Assembly: GCA_040752635.1 (NCBI GenBank)
Contig: JBFMGS010000058.1
Span: 1-12,860, forward strand
DNA length: 12,860 nt
DNA from: JBFMGS01 sp040752635
GTDB taxonomy: Bacteria > Bacillota > SHA-98 > UBA4971
Direction: 5' to 3'
The translations under genes were made by a program, and so were the position numbers. The notes under the pieces were generated by a model. The model saw only the letters and a program-made list of their open reading frames with translations, did not search any database and was not told the DNA's origin. Shown here one piece after another: positions 1-7,721 of this stretch; the first letter of the stretch is position 1; every line of letters begins with the position of its first letter.

Positions 1-285
1 GCTGTGTCGGACCGGTGTCGCGCAGTAATCCTTGCCACTCACCAGATGGATGAGGCCGAAGCCCTCGCCAGCATGGTTTGCATCCTGAAAAGAGGGAGAG
101 TCGTAGCGTTTGATACCGTTTCCTCGCTCCTTCGGCAAACCTGTGACGGGCAACGCGGCGAGCCAGGCTCTCGGCTTGCCCTAGAGGACGTGTTCCTGGA
201 GATAACCTCGGAAAACCGAGCGGAAGAGGAGGGAAGCCGCCATTCCCCGCCGGAGCGAAGCACGGGGCATCCATCCTGGCGGTAG
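1..285 (+). CDS. ABC transporter ATP-binding protein, C-terminal fragment (5' end outside window)
   Basis: This is the end of an ABC ATPase; the reading frame is open at the left edge, so the Walker A, signature and Walker B motifs lie upstream and cannot be checked. What is visible is the H-loop segment ILATHQMDEAEAL, where the His acts as the gamma-phosphate switch residue, followed by the usual strand with a ...CILKRGRVVAFD... pattern and a linker ending in LEDVFLEIT. That ending is typical of ATPases paired with ABC-2 exporters (drug, polysaccharide or antibiotic export types). The last 20 or so residues are charged and look unstructured. The stop codon is five bases before the permease start, so the two are almost certainly co-translated and form one transporter, with this subunit on the cytoplasmic face. 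The GTG at base 4 is not the real start. The substrate is unknown. Confidence 0.88.
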   Translation, partial: AVSDRCRAVILATHQMDEAEALASMVCILKRGRVVAFDTVSSLLRQTCDGQRGEPGSRLALEDVFLEITSENRAEEEGSRHSPPERSTGHPSWR

Positions 286-290
286 CCGTT

Positions 291-1091
291 GTGAAACACA
301 CAACAGTATCTGCGCTAGTTATAGCTGAACTCAAGAGAGGGTTCAAGAATCACCTTGCGTATCCGGTGCAGGCAGCGTCCGAACTCGTGGGAGTCGGAAT
401 TGCAGCGGCACTCGCAGCCTACGGCCCGATCGGCGTGGCCAGCGGCGCGGCCGGCATCGCTGGGAGAGCGGCGTCGCAGGCAGCCGGGCGCCTGATCGGG
501 TTCATGATGGCGTTCGTGGCCCTTGCCGGGCTACAAGTCGTGCATCGTGTAGTGAGAGAGGAGTCCGACGTTGGCACGCTGGAGCAGTTGTGTTTGTCCC
601 CTGTTGGACTTCCTGCCCTCATCGGTGCGCGGTGCTTCGCTGATACTTTGAGGCTTGCTTTCCTGCTTATTGCGGCGCTAGCTCTATCGTGTCCCATCAC
701 GCGGCTCGTTCCGAGCCTGGTGGCGACCCTTGCCGCCGCTCTTCTGATGAACGCGGGTATGCTTGGGGTGGGTCTAGTAATCGGCTCTCTTACTCTCGTG
801 TTCAAACGTACCGGGTTTGTGGTGAATCTTGCGAGCATCGCCCTCCTACCGCTTGCCCTGTCCCCGCTCGACGGCTTGCCCCGGTTAGCGCAGCACGCGG
901 CGTCGATGGTACCTCTCACTCACGCTGTGAGAATCTGCCACGCAGCGCTCGGAGAAGCTCCGCTTTCGGCACTGCGGGCAGGTGTGACAGGTCTTTTCGT
1001 ATCGGGGACTATCTGGCTCTGTGTCGGGATGGGCGTGTTTGCGGCGGCCGAGAAGTTCGCGAGGGTCAAGGGCCTGCTGGGCAAGTACTAA
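291..1091 (+). CDS. ABC-2 type transporter permease
   Basis: This integral membrane subunit of an ABC-2 exporter is 266 residues long, normal for the family. About six hydrophobic segments can be seen, near residues 32-46, 66-84, 115-135, 143-168, 176-192 and 231-252. Between the second and third lies EESDVGTLEQLCLSP (residues 90-104), matching the ABC-2 pattern of acidic residues followed by GTLE-L--SP in the cytoplasmic coupling region. A small-residue-rich stretch (residues 47-66, Gly/Ala) joins the first two segments. The GTG start at 291 lies five bases after the ATPase stop codon, so the two are translationally coupled. Translation probably depends on the upstream gene, since no strong Shine-Dalgarno sequence is seen immediately before the start. 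What it exports cannot be told from the sequence. The family call is firm; the function is not. Confidence 0.85.
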   Translation: MKHTTVSALVIAELKRGFKNHLAYPVQAASELVGVGIAAALAAYGPIGVASGAAGIAGRAASQAAGRLIGFMMAFVALAGLQVVHRVVREESDVGTLEQLCLSPVGLPALIGARCFADTLRLAFLLIAALALSCPITRLVPSLVATLAAALLMNAGMLGVGLVIGSLTLVFKRTGFVVNLASIALLPLALSPLDGLPRLAQHAASMVPLTHAVRICHAALGEAPLSALRAGVTGLFVSGTIWLCVGMGVFAAAEKFARVKGLLGKY

Positions 1092-1261
1092 GGTAATCGG
1101 CAGCCACGACAGCGGCAAAGGTGTTGCGATAGTGGCGGCGCAAGGCCCGCACTACCCGAGAGCGCGGAAGTCGCGCCCGCAAAGTAAAGTAAGGTCGGCC
1201 GGCGCTCCCGGTGCGCGTGCGATCTCCCGGTTATCGGCGCTTTTCCACGGGGGTGAAAGGC

Positions 1262-1513
1262 ATGCAGACTCAAGACCTGGAAACGAGGCTCGTAGAAGCT
1301 TGCATAGCTCTCGGGTACATCTGTGCGGAGGAGGCGAAGTGGGCTGACGGACCCGACGTAAAAGCTCTCATGGTGCGGCATGCGATCAGATTCCTCGATG
1401 CTGCGCGAAGCTTCCTGCCGCGCCCTCACCAGTCTGTGAAGATGGAAGCCGAGGAGAACTATGGCAGGAATCGTTCCTCCGTTGAAGAAGTGAACTTAGC
1501 AGATCACGCATAG
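1262..1513 (+). CDS. Small hypothetical protein (83 residues)
   Basis: I do not recognise this protein. I chose the ATG at 1262 because a GGGGGTGAAAGG ribosome binding site (1249-1260) sits just upstream; the frame is open further 5' but lacks such a site. The product is small, soluble and probably helical: an amphipathic first half (MQTQDLETRLVEACIALGY, then -EEAKWADGPDVKALM-) with heptad-like spacing, and a polar, acidic tail from about residue 58. There is no signal peptide, membrane segment or Cys/His metal motif; the two cysteines (residues 14 and 21) are isolated. It stops 51 bases before the UPF0182 gene and probably shares its transcript. About 170 bases separate it from the ABC permease, with no clear terminator or promoter visible there. 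Confidence 0.6.
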   Translation: MQTQDLETRLVEACIALGYICAEEAKWADGPDVKALMVRHAIRFLDAARSFLPRPHQSVKMEAEENYGRNRSSVEEVNLADHA

Positions 1514-1564
1514 CTAGCGCCAGAATGCGGAAAGTAAAGAGTAGCTGCGAACGGGGGAACCAGC

Positions 1565-4291
1565 ATGATCCGGCGTTACTTGGGCTTTGCCATAGCCGCA
1601 GCAGTCGTGGTCGGTATCCTCTCTTTCCGGGGGATCGCGACTGTGTTCACGGACGTACTGTGGTTTCGTGAGTTAGGGTATTTGCAGGCGTTCTGGGTCC
1701 CGATAGTATCCCGAGCCGTGCTTGGGCTCCTGGTCGGTGTTCTTTTCTTTGCGTTCTTCTACGGGAACCTCAGCCTTGCTGGAAGGAGTCTGGGCAGGCT
1801 CTCATCCCTCTTCGAGCCGCTTAACGTCTCTCCGCAGGTGACCAGGGGAAGAGCTAGGTCCATCTTTCTCCTTGCAAGTGTGGCGGTGGCGGTATTCGCA
1901 GGCCTCGGCGGCTCGGCGTACTGGATGGTCGTCCAAAAGTTCTTGCACCGGGCGGCCGTAGGCGTGCAGGATCCCCTCTTCAATCATGATGCAGGGTTTT
2001 ACCTGTTCTCGCTGCCGTTTTATCGGTACGTATACTCTATTTTTATGACGCTTCTGGCGCTCACCGCGACCGGGGTGACTGCGGTATACGTCCTTACCAA
2101 GTCCCTTGCGTTGCGTGGCGTCCGGGTCATAGGAACTGCCCCTGCAAAACGCCACGTGGCAACCCTTGTAGCCCTTGCTTTTCTGGTCAAGGCATGGGGA
2201 TACCGGCTCAGCGCGCTTACACTCGTATACTCTCCCCGCGGCGTTGTCTTCGGGGCTAGCTACACCGATGTGCATGCTCAGTTGCCTGCTCTTCGCATCC
2301 TTTCGTTCATTGCAGTCGTCGCAGGTCTTCTCGTCCTTGCCGATGTGTTCGTGCGTGCTGAGAAGCTAACGCTTGCAGCCATCGGGGGTCTTGTCGCAGG
2401 TTCGTTTCTGCTCGGGAGCGTATACCCATCAGTAGTTCAGAAGCTTTCTGTTGAGCCCAATGAGCTGTCGAGAGAACGTCCGTACATCAGTTACAATATA
2501 GCAGCTACCCGCTTTGCCTTCGGCCTCCACAACGTTGAGGTGCGGCCTCTCGACGTTCGGAACGACCTCACGTTTGACAGACTCATGACGGCACACCGGG
2601 ACACCATTGATAACATCAGACTGTGGGATTGGCGGCCTCTAGGCCAGACCTACAGGCAACTGCAGGAGATCCGCAGTTATTATGATTTCCACGATATCGA
2701 CCTCGACAGGTATCTGGTGAACGGCAGGACCACACAGATGGCGCTGTCTGCGCGCGAGCTTGCCACCGATCAATTACCTGAACAGGCGAGGACCTGGGTG
2801 AACGAGCACCTGGTGTACACTCACGGGTATGGGCTTGCGATGAACGCTACGAGCGAGGTCTCGGCGGAGGGCCTTCCGAGGTTTGTCATACGCGACATTC
2901 CACCGAGGTCAGACCCGGGGTTTGAGGTCAGCCGTCCAGAAATCTACTATGGCGAGAGAACGGACGCCTACGTTGTGACGAATACTGCCGCCCGGGAGTT
3001 CGATTACCCGACAGCGAACATAAACGCATACACGCGCTACGACGGGGAGGGCGGCGTGCCGTTATCATCTTTTTGGAGGAAGCTCGCGTTCGCTGCGAGG
3101 TTCGGGAGCCTGAAATTCCTCTTGTCCACTGACATGACCAGGGAGAGCCGGGTGCTCTTCGTCCGCAACCTGCACGACCGCGTGAAAAAGATAGCCCCGT
3201 TCTTGCTGTACGATAAAGACCCCTACCTGGTCCTTGCAGGCGGCAGGCTCTTCTGGATATGGGATGCGTATACTGTGAGCGGCCTGTATCCGTACTCCCA
3301 GCCCGTTCAGGAAGGCATTAACTATATACGTAACTCGGTGAAGGCCGTGGTTGATGCGTACAACGGGGACGTGACGTTCTACGTGCCGGATCCGGATGAG
3401 CCAATCATAAAGAGCCTGTCTGGCATATTTCCGGGGCTGTTCGTTCCGCTCGACAAGATGCCCGGCGCCCTCAAAGCTCACGTGCGCTACCCTGAGGACC
3501 TGTTCACGCTTCAGGCTCGGGTGCTCAACACCTACCACATGACCGACCCCGACATCTTTTACAACCGCGAAGATTCTTGGGAGTTTCCGGTAGAAGTCTA
3601 TGGGGGCGAACGCCAAAGCGTCCGGCCGTACTATGTGTTCATGCGTGCTCCCGGCGACGAGAGCGCCCAATACCTCTTGATACTGCCGTTTACACCCTCC
3701 GGCAAGGACAACATGATAGCGTGGTTGATGGCGAGAAATGATTTCCCGGGTTACGGGGGCCTGGTGCTATACACCTTCCCCAAGGACCGGCTGGTGTTCG
3801 GGCCGATGCAGGTAGAATCCAGGATCGACCAGGATCCTGCCATATCCCAGGCGCTCACGCTGTGGAGCCAGAGAGGGTCAACGGTCGTGAGAGGGAACCT
3901 CCTGGTCATCCCGATCGAGAACTCCATCCTCTACGTCGAACCGCTATACCTCCTGGCCGAGCGCAGCGAGCTTCCCGAACTGAAGAGAGTGATAGCAGCG
4001 TACGGCAACGCAGTCGCCATGGATACCACGGTGGAGCGGGCGCTTGCCGCTGTGTTCGGGGTTGCGCAGGAGGCGCGGCGCGTGCCTCCTGCGCAAAAGG
4101 AGGTTGCCCCGACGCCTCCCACGGGGATGACCGAAACGAAGGCCGCAACCGTGCAAAGCCTCGCGCGGCGAGCAGTGCGAGCATTCGAAGAGGCAGAACG
4201 ACGGCTGCGCGAGGGCGACTTCGCCGGGTTCGGCCAGTCCCTTGCGGAACTCGGCGGGTTGCTCAGGCAGCTTGAGGAAGGAACGAAGTAG
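1565..4291 (+). CDS. UPF0182 family membrane protein (COG1615)
   Basis: This 908-residue protein matches the UPF0182 family, whose function is unknown. The N-terminal third has about seven membrane segments (near residues 5-23, 46-66, 98-120, 153-177, 196-213, 243-264 and 269-290). Family landmarks include DPLFNHDAGFYLFSLPFYR (about 136-154) between segments three and four, NELSRERPYI (about 299-308) just after the last segment, and a long extracytoplasmic region with RPYYVFMR, FPKDRLVFGPMQVESRI and GNLLVIPIENSILYVEPLYL. The final 40 residues form a charged helix (RAVRAFEEAERRLREGDFAG...), as in other members. Length is normal. The ATG start has GGGGG (1553-1557) at good spacing. Its stop is followed within six bases by the glycosylase gene, so the two probably share a message, though a functional link is not evident. 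The family call is strong; biochemical role unknown. Confidence 0.93.
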   Translation: MIRRYLGFAIAAAVVVGILSFRGIATVFTDVLWFRELGYLQAFWVPIVSRAVLGLLVGVLFFAFFYGNLSLAGRSLGRLSSLFEPLNVSPQVTRGRARSIFLLASVAVAVFAGLGGSAYWMVVQKFLHRAAVGVQDPLFNHDAGFYLFSLPFYRYVYSIFMTLLALTATGVTAVYVLTKSLALRGVRVIGTAPAKRHVATLVALAFLVKAWGYRLSALTLVYSPRGVVFGASYTDVHAQLPALRILSFIAVVAGLLVLADVFVRAEKLTLAAIGGLVAGSFLLGSVYPSVVQKLSVEPNELSRERPYISYNIAATRFAFGLHNVEVRPLDVRNDLTFDRLMTAHRDTIDNIRLWDWRPLGQTYRQLQEIRSYYDFHDIDLDRYLVNGRTTQMALSARELATDQLPEQARTWVNEHLVYTHGYGLAMNATSEVSAEGLPRFVIRDIPPRSDPGFEVSRPEIYYGERTDAYVVTNTAAREFDYPTANINAYTRYDGEGGVPLSSFWRKLAFAARFGSLKFLLSTDMTRESRVLFVRNLHDRVKKIAPFLLYDKDPYLVLAGGRLFWIWDAYTVSGLYPYSQPVQEGINYIRNSVKAVVDAYNGDVTFYVPDPDEPIIKSLSGIFPGLFVPLDKMPGALKAHVRYPEDLFTLQARVLNTYHMTDPDIFYNREDSWEFPVEVYGGERQSVRPYYVFMRAPGDESAQYLLILPFTPSGKDNMIAWLMARNDFPGYGGLVLYTFPKDRLVFGPMQVESRIDQDPAISQALTLWSQRGSTVVRGNLLVIPIENSILYVEPLYLLAERSELPELKRVIAAYGNAVAMDTTVERALAAVFGVAQEARRVPPAQKEVAPTPPTGMTETKAATVQSLARRAVRAFEEAERRLREGDFAGFGQSLAELGGLLRQLEEGTK

Positions 4292-4296
4292 GCTTG

Positions 4297-5214
4297 GTGA
4301 GTCCCGGGGTTGAGTCACGCGGCCAGGAAGTAGTCATCTCCGGCATAGCGCCGTTCAATCTCAAGGAGACCCTGGAATCGGGGCAGGCCTTCCGGTGGGC
4401 CGGAGAAGACGTCTTCACCGGGGTGGTGCGAGGGAGGGTTCTTCGGGTCAGACAAGATGGGGATGAGCTGGTCCTCATGAACCCGGTGGACGATGAGGCC
4501 GTTCACATGGTGATCCGGTATTTCGCGCTCGATATGGACCATGCTAGCATTGAGAGGCGGCTCGTCGAAAAGGACGCGGCGCTTGAGTGCGCGGTGGGGT
4601 TTTCGCCGGGATTGCGCCTGCTTCGCCAGGACCCCTGGGAGTGCCTGATATCGTTCATTCTTTCGGCAAGAAATGCCATTCCTCTTATCCGCCGGACGGT
4701 GGAGCAAATGGCAAGGACCTACGGGGATCCGATTGCCACGGAGGATGGCTCCGGTTCCGAGGGCCTGGGCGCTGCTTGCTTTTTCAGCTTTCCAACGCCA
4801 GGGCGGCTTGCCTCCGCGAGCGTGCTGGATCTGGTGAAATGTGGAGCCGGGTTCAGGTCACAATATGTGAAAGCTACGGCGGAGAGGATCGCAAGCGGTG
4901 ACTTCAGCCTTGCGGGTTTGAAGGACCTTGGGTACGAAAGGGCAAAGGCGAAGTTGATGGAGCTTCGAGGAGTTGGGGAGAAAGTCGCCGATTGCGTCCT
5001 TCTGTTTGCTCTCGGGTTCTATGAGGCTTTTCCGATAGACGTGTGGATGACGAGGGTTATGCGGTATATTTACTTCGGCGGCAGGGAGGTGCCTGCAAGC
5101 GTTATAGCGGAGTTTGCGCACAGAAGGTTCGGCGACCTTGCGGGCTACGCGCAACAGTATCTCTTCCATTACGCCAGGAAGAAACTTGCCGCCCAACTTC
5201 GCGGCCTTGAGTGA
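4297..5214 (+). CDS. ogg: Ogg-family 8-oxoguanine DNA glycosylase/AP lyase
   Basis: This base-excision repair enzyme removes 8-oxoguanine and nicks the abasic site. The N-terminal OGG domain carries GQAFRW (about 29-34). The helix-hairpin-helix-GPD region reads LRGVGEKVADC...PIDVWM, with the Schiff-base Lys at about 229 and the catalytic Asp at about 248. By alignment from memory with human OGG1, the lesion-contact residues are kept: Gly42, Cys253, Gln315 and Phe319 correspond to the GQAFRW Gly, Cys233, Gln286 and Phe290. In contrast, LRQDPWECLISFILSARNAIPL has Arg where human Asn149 sits and Leu where Arg154 sits; Phe186 replaces Tyr203, while Arg204 is kept. Weaker discrimination of the opposite base is therefore likely. 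I prefer GTG 4297; TTG 4294 is also possible, both after GAGGAAGG (4274-4281). Length (305) is usual for the bacterial form. The stop codon is 80 bases before the sirtuin start. Confidence 0.88.
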   Translation: MSPGVESRGQEVVISGIAPFNLKETLESGQAFRWAGEDVFTGVVRGRVLRVRQDGDELVLMNPVDDEAVHMVIRYFALDMDHASIERRLVEKDAALECAVGFSPGLRLLRQDPWECLISFILSARNAIPLIRRTVEQMARTYGDPIATEDGSGSEGLGAACFFSFPTPGRLASASVLDLVKCGAGFRSQYVKATAERIASGDFSLAGLKDLGYERAKAKLMELRGVGEKVADCVLLFALGFYEAFPIDVWMTRVMRYIYFGGREVPASVIAEFAHRRFGDLAGYAQQYLFHYARKKLAAQLRGLE

Positions 5215-5294
5215 CCGGTTGCAGGACCTTAAGGGGGCGTAACTTGTCGCAGAACCTGAGGGCACAGCTCGTCGTCGCTGCGGGAGGTGAGAGC

Positions 5295-6131
5295 ATGCTT
5301 GGGTCTGGCAAGCCTCAATTACCGGCGTCCATTTCACGCGAGGTTGCCGCCCTTGCCCAGATGATGATGAACGCAGATAAGTGCGTCGTCCTTACCGGAG
5401 CGGGTATATCCACCGAGAGCGGGATCCCTGATTTCCGTAGCCCCGGGACCGGGCTGTGGACTCGCGTCGATCCAATGGCCATCCTATCTGCTACTGCATT
5501 TCGAATGAGGCCCAAAGCGTTCTACGAATTCATCCTGGAGTTATGTGAGTCCACGGGTAGGGCTGCCCCTAACGACGGCCACAAGTCCCTCGCGAGGCTG
5601 GAGAGCATGGGATTCGTAGACGTAGTGGTCACGCAAAACATTGACGGATTACACCAGCGCGCCGGGTCGAAAAACGTGCTTGAGGTCCACGGCCATCTTC
5701 GGACCGGCACTTGCGTGAACTGCGGGAAGTTATACGAGATGGCGCACATATTGGATGTGGTGAGAGCGGGGGAGGGTCCTCCGAAGTGTGGGGTGTGCAA
5801 ATCCCTGATAAAGCCGGACGTGATTCTCTTTGAAGACCCTCTGCCCATCGATTTCCTTCTTGCTCAGCAGGCTGTCACAGGATCGGACCTCCTCATCGCG
5901 GTAGGTTCCAGTCTCGAGGTGGCGCCTGTATGCTATCTTCCGGCGCTCGCGTCTCGTTTGGCAATCATAAACCTGACCCCGACAGGCTATGATTCGCGCG
6001 CTGATGTTGTTATACGGGCCGGCGCCGGTATGGCGCTTAGCGCCCTTGTAGATGCTATCCAACAGGGAAGTGATGGTAGGCGCCGCTCGGAGGAGGCTGG
6101 TAGCAGGAATAGCGTGAAGGATGGAGAATAG
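5295..6131 (+). CDS. cobB: NAD-dependent protein deacylase, sirtuin (Sir2/CobB family)
   Basis: This enzyme removes acyl groups from lysines using NAD+, giving nicotinamide and O-acyl-ADP-ribose in the cytoplasm. Motifs, counted from ATG 5295: GAGISTESGIPDFRSPGTGLW (residues 35-55) for NAD binding, TQNIDGLH (113-120), catalytic His132 in EVHGH, a zinc site of Cys140-x2-Cys143 and Cys165-x2-Cys168, and GSSLEVAP (204-211). The substrate-binding FGE-LP segment reads FEDPLP here, a variation at the peptide-binding loop. I chose ATG 5295 because GGGAGGTGA (5282-5290) is directly upstream; a longer frame from GTG 5211, overlapping the glycosylase stop, would add 28 residues with no motif. At 278 residues it has the normal single-domain size plus a basic, low-complexity tail. 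It follows the glycosylase gene, perhaps in one transcript, and precedes a lysine-rich small frame. The acyl specificity cannot be read. Confidence 0.93.
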   Translation: MLGSGKPQLPASISREVAALAQMMMNADKCVVLTGAGISTESGIPDFRSPGTGLWTRVDPMAILSATAFRMRPKAFYEFILELCESTGRAAPNDGHKSLARLESMGFVDVVVTQNIDGLHQRAGSKNVLEVHGHLRTGTCVNCGKLYEMAHILDVVRAGEGPPKCGVCKSLIKPDVILFEDPLPIDFLLAQQAVTGSDLLIAVGSSLEVAPVCYLPALASRLAIINLTPTGYDSRADVVIRAGAGMALSALVDAIQQGSDGRRRSEEAGSRNSVKDGE

Positions 6132-6194
6132 CTTTGCGAAGACCGCATGTATGAAAAGGCGTAAACGTATCCCGGCGCAGGGGGGATGATCGTC

Positions 6195-6302
6195 GTGGGT
6201 GCAAAGGTACCTTGCCAGAGAGAGAAGAAGAAGCCGAAGAAACAGAAAGCTCAACAACCCAAGACTCAGAGTGGCGTCAAGGTATCCATTCTCAATAAGT
6301 AA
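6195..6302 (+). CDS. Putative lysine-rich small protein (35 or 38 residues)
   Basis: A short frame between the sirtuin and mreB-like genes ends in TAA at 6300-6302. From GTG 6195 it encodes 35 residues with a central basic run (REKKKPKKQK) followed by QQPKTQ and a hydrophobic-ended tail (VKVSILNK). The in-frame ATG at 6186 would give 38 residues, but the AGGGGGG site (6179-6185) then abuts the start, whereas GTG 6195 has nine bases of spacing; I therefore favour GTG. About ten lysines make it strongly basic, so nucleic acid or membrane-surface binding is possible but not shown. It ends 17 bases before the mreB-like start, and mreB's own ribosome binding site (AAAGGAG) begins just after its stop. 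It could also be a chance frame or a leader peptide. I do not recognise a family. Confidence 0.42.
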   Translation: MGAKVPCQREKKKPKKQKAQQPKTQSGVKVSILNK

Positions 6303-6319
6303 CAAAGGAGCACGAAGGC

Positions 6320-7357
6320 GTGGCGCGTAGAGGACAGAGCTTCTTCGTTCGTGATATGGCAATCGATCTGGGCACAGCAAACTCGCTTGTGTACGTTACC
6401 AGGCGCGGCGTCGTTATGTTTGAGCCCTCGGTGGTAGCAATCGACGAGACTACCGGTGATGTGCTCACCGTGGGCAACGAAGCCAAACAGATGATCGGCA
6501 GAACGCCCGGGGCGATTCGAGCCGTGCGTCCCCTGAAGCAAGGCGTTATTGCGAACTTCGACATGACAAAGCATCTCCTTCGCCACCTCATCAGGAGAGG
6601 CTGCCGGGGCAGGCTGCTTATCAGGCCGCGGGTCATTGTGTCGGTCCCGGCCGACGTGACGGAGGTGGAGCGCCGCGCGGTCATCGATGCCACGATCGAG
6701 GCCGGGGCTCGGGCGGCATTTCTCATTGAAGAGCCGGTTGCTGCGGCCATCGGCGTAGGGCTTCCGGTGCAAGAGCCGACGGGTAGCATGGTGGTTGACG
6801 TGGGCGGAGGCATGACTAACGCGGCTGTGATCTCACTCGGCGGGATCGTATCGGGTTGTTCCGTCAGGGTAGGCGGAGACGACATGGATGAGGCCATAGT
6901 GCGGCATGTTCGCAGGAACTACAACTTGATGATCGGGGAACGCACCGCCGAAGACGTCAAGATCGCGATCGGATCTGTCTGGCCTCTGCCGGAGGAGCTC
7001 TCCATGGAGGTTCGGGGCAGGGACTACGTAACCGGGCTCCCAAAAAGCATCACCCTGACCTCGCAGGAGGTGAGGGAAGCGCTCGCAGAGCCCATGGCCG
7101 CAATCGCAGCGGGCGTGCGCAGCACGCTTGAGAATACACCGCCAGAGCTCATAGGGGATGTCATCGACAAGGATATAGTCGTCACAGGCGGAGGGGCTTT
7201 GTTGCGAGGGATCGACCGGTACATCTCGAAGGAAACCGGCATGCCCGTGAGATGCGCCGACAACCCTTTGCTCAGCGTGGTGATGGGCGCCGGGAAGGCC
7301 CTCGAAGAGATAGATCTCTTAGAAAGGGTGGCAAACGCGGCGCGTAAGGCCAGGTAG
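6320..7357 (+). CDS. mreB: MreB/Mbl-type bacterial actin homologue with altered nucleotide-site motif
   Basis: This is a rod-shape-determining, actin-fold ATPase that polymerises at the inner membrane face and guides wall synthesis. Landmarks over 345 residues (normal length): phosphate-1 loop DLGTANSLVYV (16-26), KQGVIANFDMT (73-83), PRVIVSVPADVTEVERRAV (103-121), the catalytic-Glu segment IEEPVAAAIG (136-145), phosphate-2 segment MVVDVGGGMTNAAVISLGGIV (157-177), VGGDDMDEAI (184-193) and the adenosine loop VTGGGALLRGID (288-299). Usual MreB proteins read GGGTTE at phosphate-2; here it is GGGMTN, so the first Thr (Thr167 in Caulobacter MreB, from memory, which helps place the attacking water) is Met165 and the Glu is Asn167. 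The protein may hydrolyse ATP slowly or be a specialised paralogue. GTG start; AAAGGAG (6304-6310) is nine bases upstream. There is no mreC or mreD beside it. Confidence 0.9.
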   Translation: MARRGQSFFVRDMAIDLGTANSLVYVTRRGVVMFEPSVVAIDETTGDVLTVGNEAKQMIGRTPGAIRAVRPLKQGVIANFDMTKHLLRHLIRRGCRGRLLIRPRVIVSVPADVTEVERRAVIDATIEAGARAAFLIEEPVAAAIGVGLPVQEPTGSMVVDVGGGMTNAAVISLGGIVSGCSVRVGGDDMDEAIVRHVRRNYNLMIGERTAEDVKIAIGSVWPLPEELSMEVRGRDYVTGLPKSITLTSQEVREALAEPMAAIAAGVRSTLENTPPELIGDVIDKDIVVTGGGALLRGIDRYISKETGMPVRCADNPLLSVVMGAGKALEEIDLLERVANAARKAR

Positions 7358-7647
7358 AAGTATGTAAGGTTGGGTGGGAGCGCGAAACCCGGGCAAGCGT
7401 TGCTGAGACGGGCTAGCCAGGCTGTGCGCATCCAGCAACTGCGCAGACAACTGCCGGAGGGCCGGGTTCTGCCCCGGAGCCTTTTGCTTTGGGCGGCGTC
7501 AACGGACGGGACGCCGCAGGTGCCAGACCGAGACACCTCCATGCGGGCTGAGAAGAGGTAATCCCCTGCGGTGAGATGGATACGTTGGGCGGCTGCGCGG
7601 CGCGCAGACCTTGCCCTGGGCCAGCTGAGTGTTTTGCCTTCTGCCTA
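7358..7647. other. Intergenic stretch between mreB-like gene and tRNA promoter
   Basis: No convincing gene is present. The mreB reading frame stays open for 67 codons after its TAG stop, to TAA at 7559-7561, but there is no ribosome binding site (TAAGG is one base from the only early TTG) and the translation (63 residues from TTG 7370) matches nothing I know. Two hairpins lie inside: a GC-rich one followed by a T-rich run (7460-7490, listed separately) and a perfect 8-bp stem GCGGCGTC/GACGCCGC (7493-7500 with 7510-7517, 9-base loop) lacking a T-run. I read this as a transcription-end and spacer region. Confidence 0.5.
7460..7490 (+). terminator. Candidate intrinsic terminator downstream of the mreB-like gene
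   Basis: A short GC stem CCGGG (7462-7466) pairs with CCCGG (7473-7477) around the loop TTCTGC. It can be extended by GG/CC with an AG bulge, and is followed by CTTTTGCTTT (7481-7490). The stem is short and the T-run interrupted, so this is only a moderate terminator candidate. It fits the end of the upstream transcript before the strong tRNA promoter. Confidence 0.35.
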
Positions 7648-7676
7648 TTGACTCATATGTCCGCTTCGGTTATACT
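7648..7676 (+). promoter_or_regulatory. Sigma-A-type promoter of the tRNA cluster
   Basis: The -35 element TTGACT (7648-7653) and the -10 element TATACT (7671-7676) are separated by exactly 17 bases. Each is one base from consensus, which is close to ideal for a stable-RNA promoter. Transcription would start near 7683, about 40 bases before the first tRNA. Confidence 0.85.
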
Positions 7677-7721
7677 AGGTATTGCGCTGGGGGTGAAAGG
7701 CCCAGCATCGGAGTGAGTTCC

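Noticed and set aside
3065..3670. Long minus-strand open frame (201 codons) inside the UPF0182 gene
   Set aside because: It lies fully opposite a strongly supported gene and its translation shows no family motif. It is a GC-driven shadow frame.
7370..7561. 63-codon frame with TTG start after mreB
   Set aside because: The only ribosome binding site candidate is one base from the start, two hairpins lie inside, and no family is recognised.
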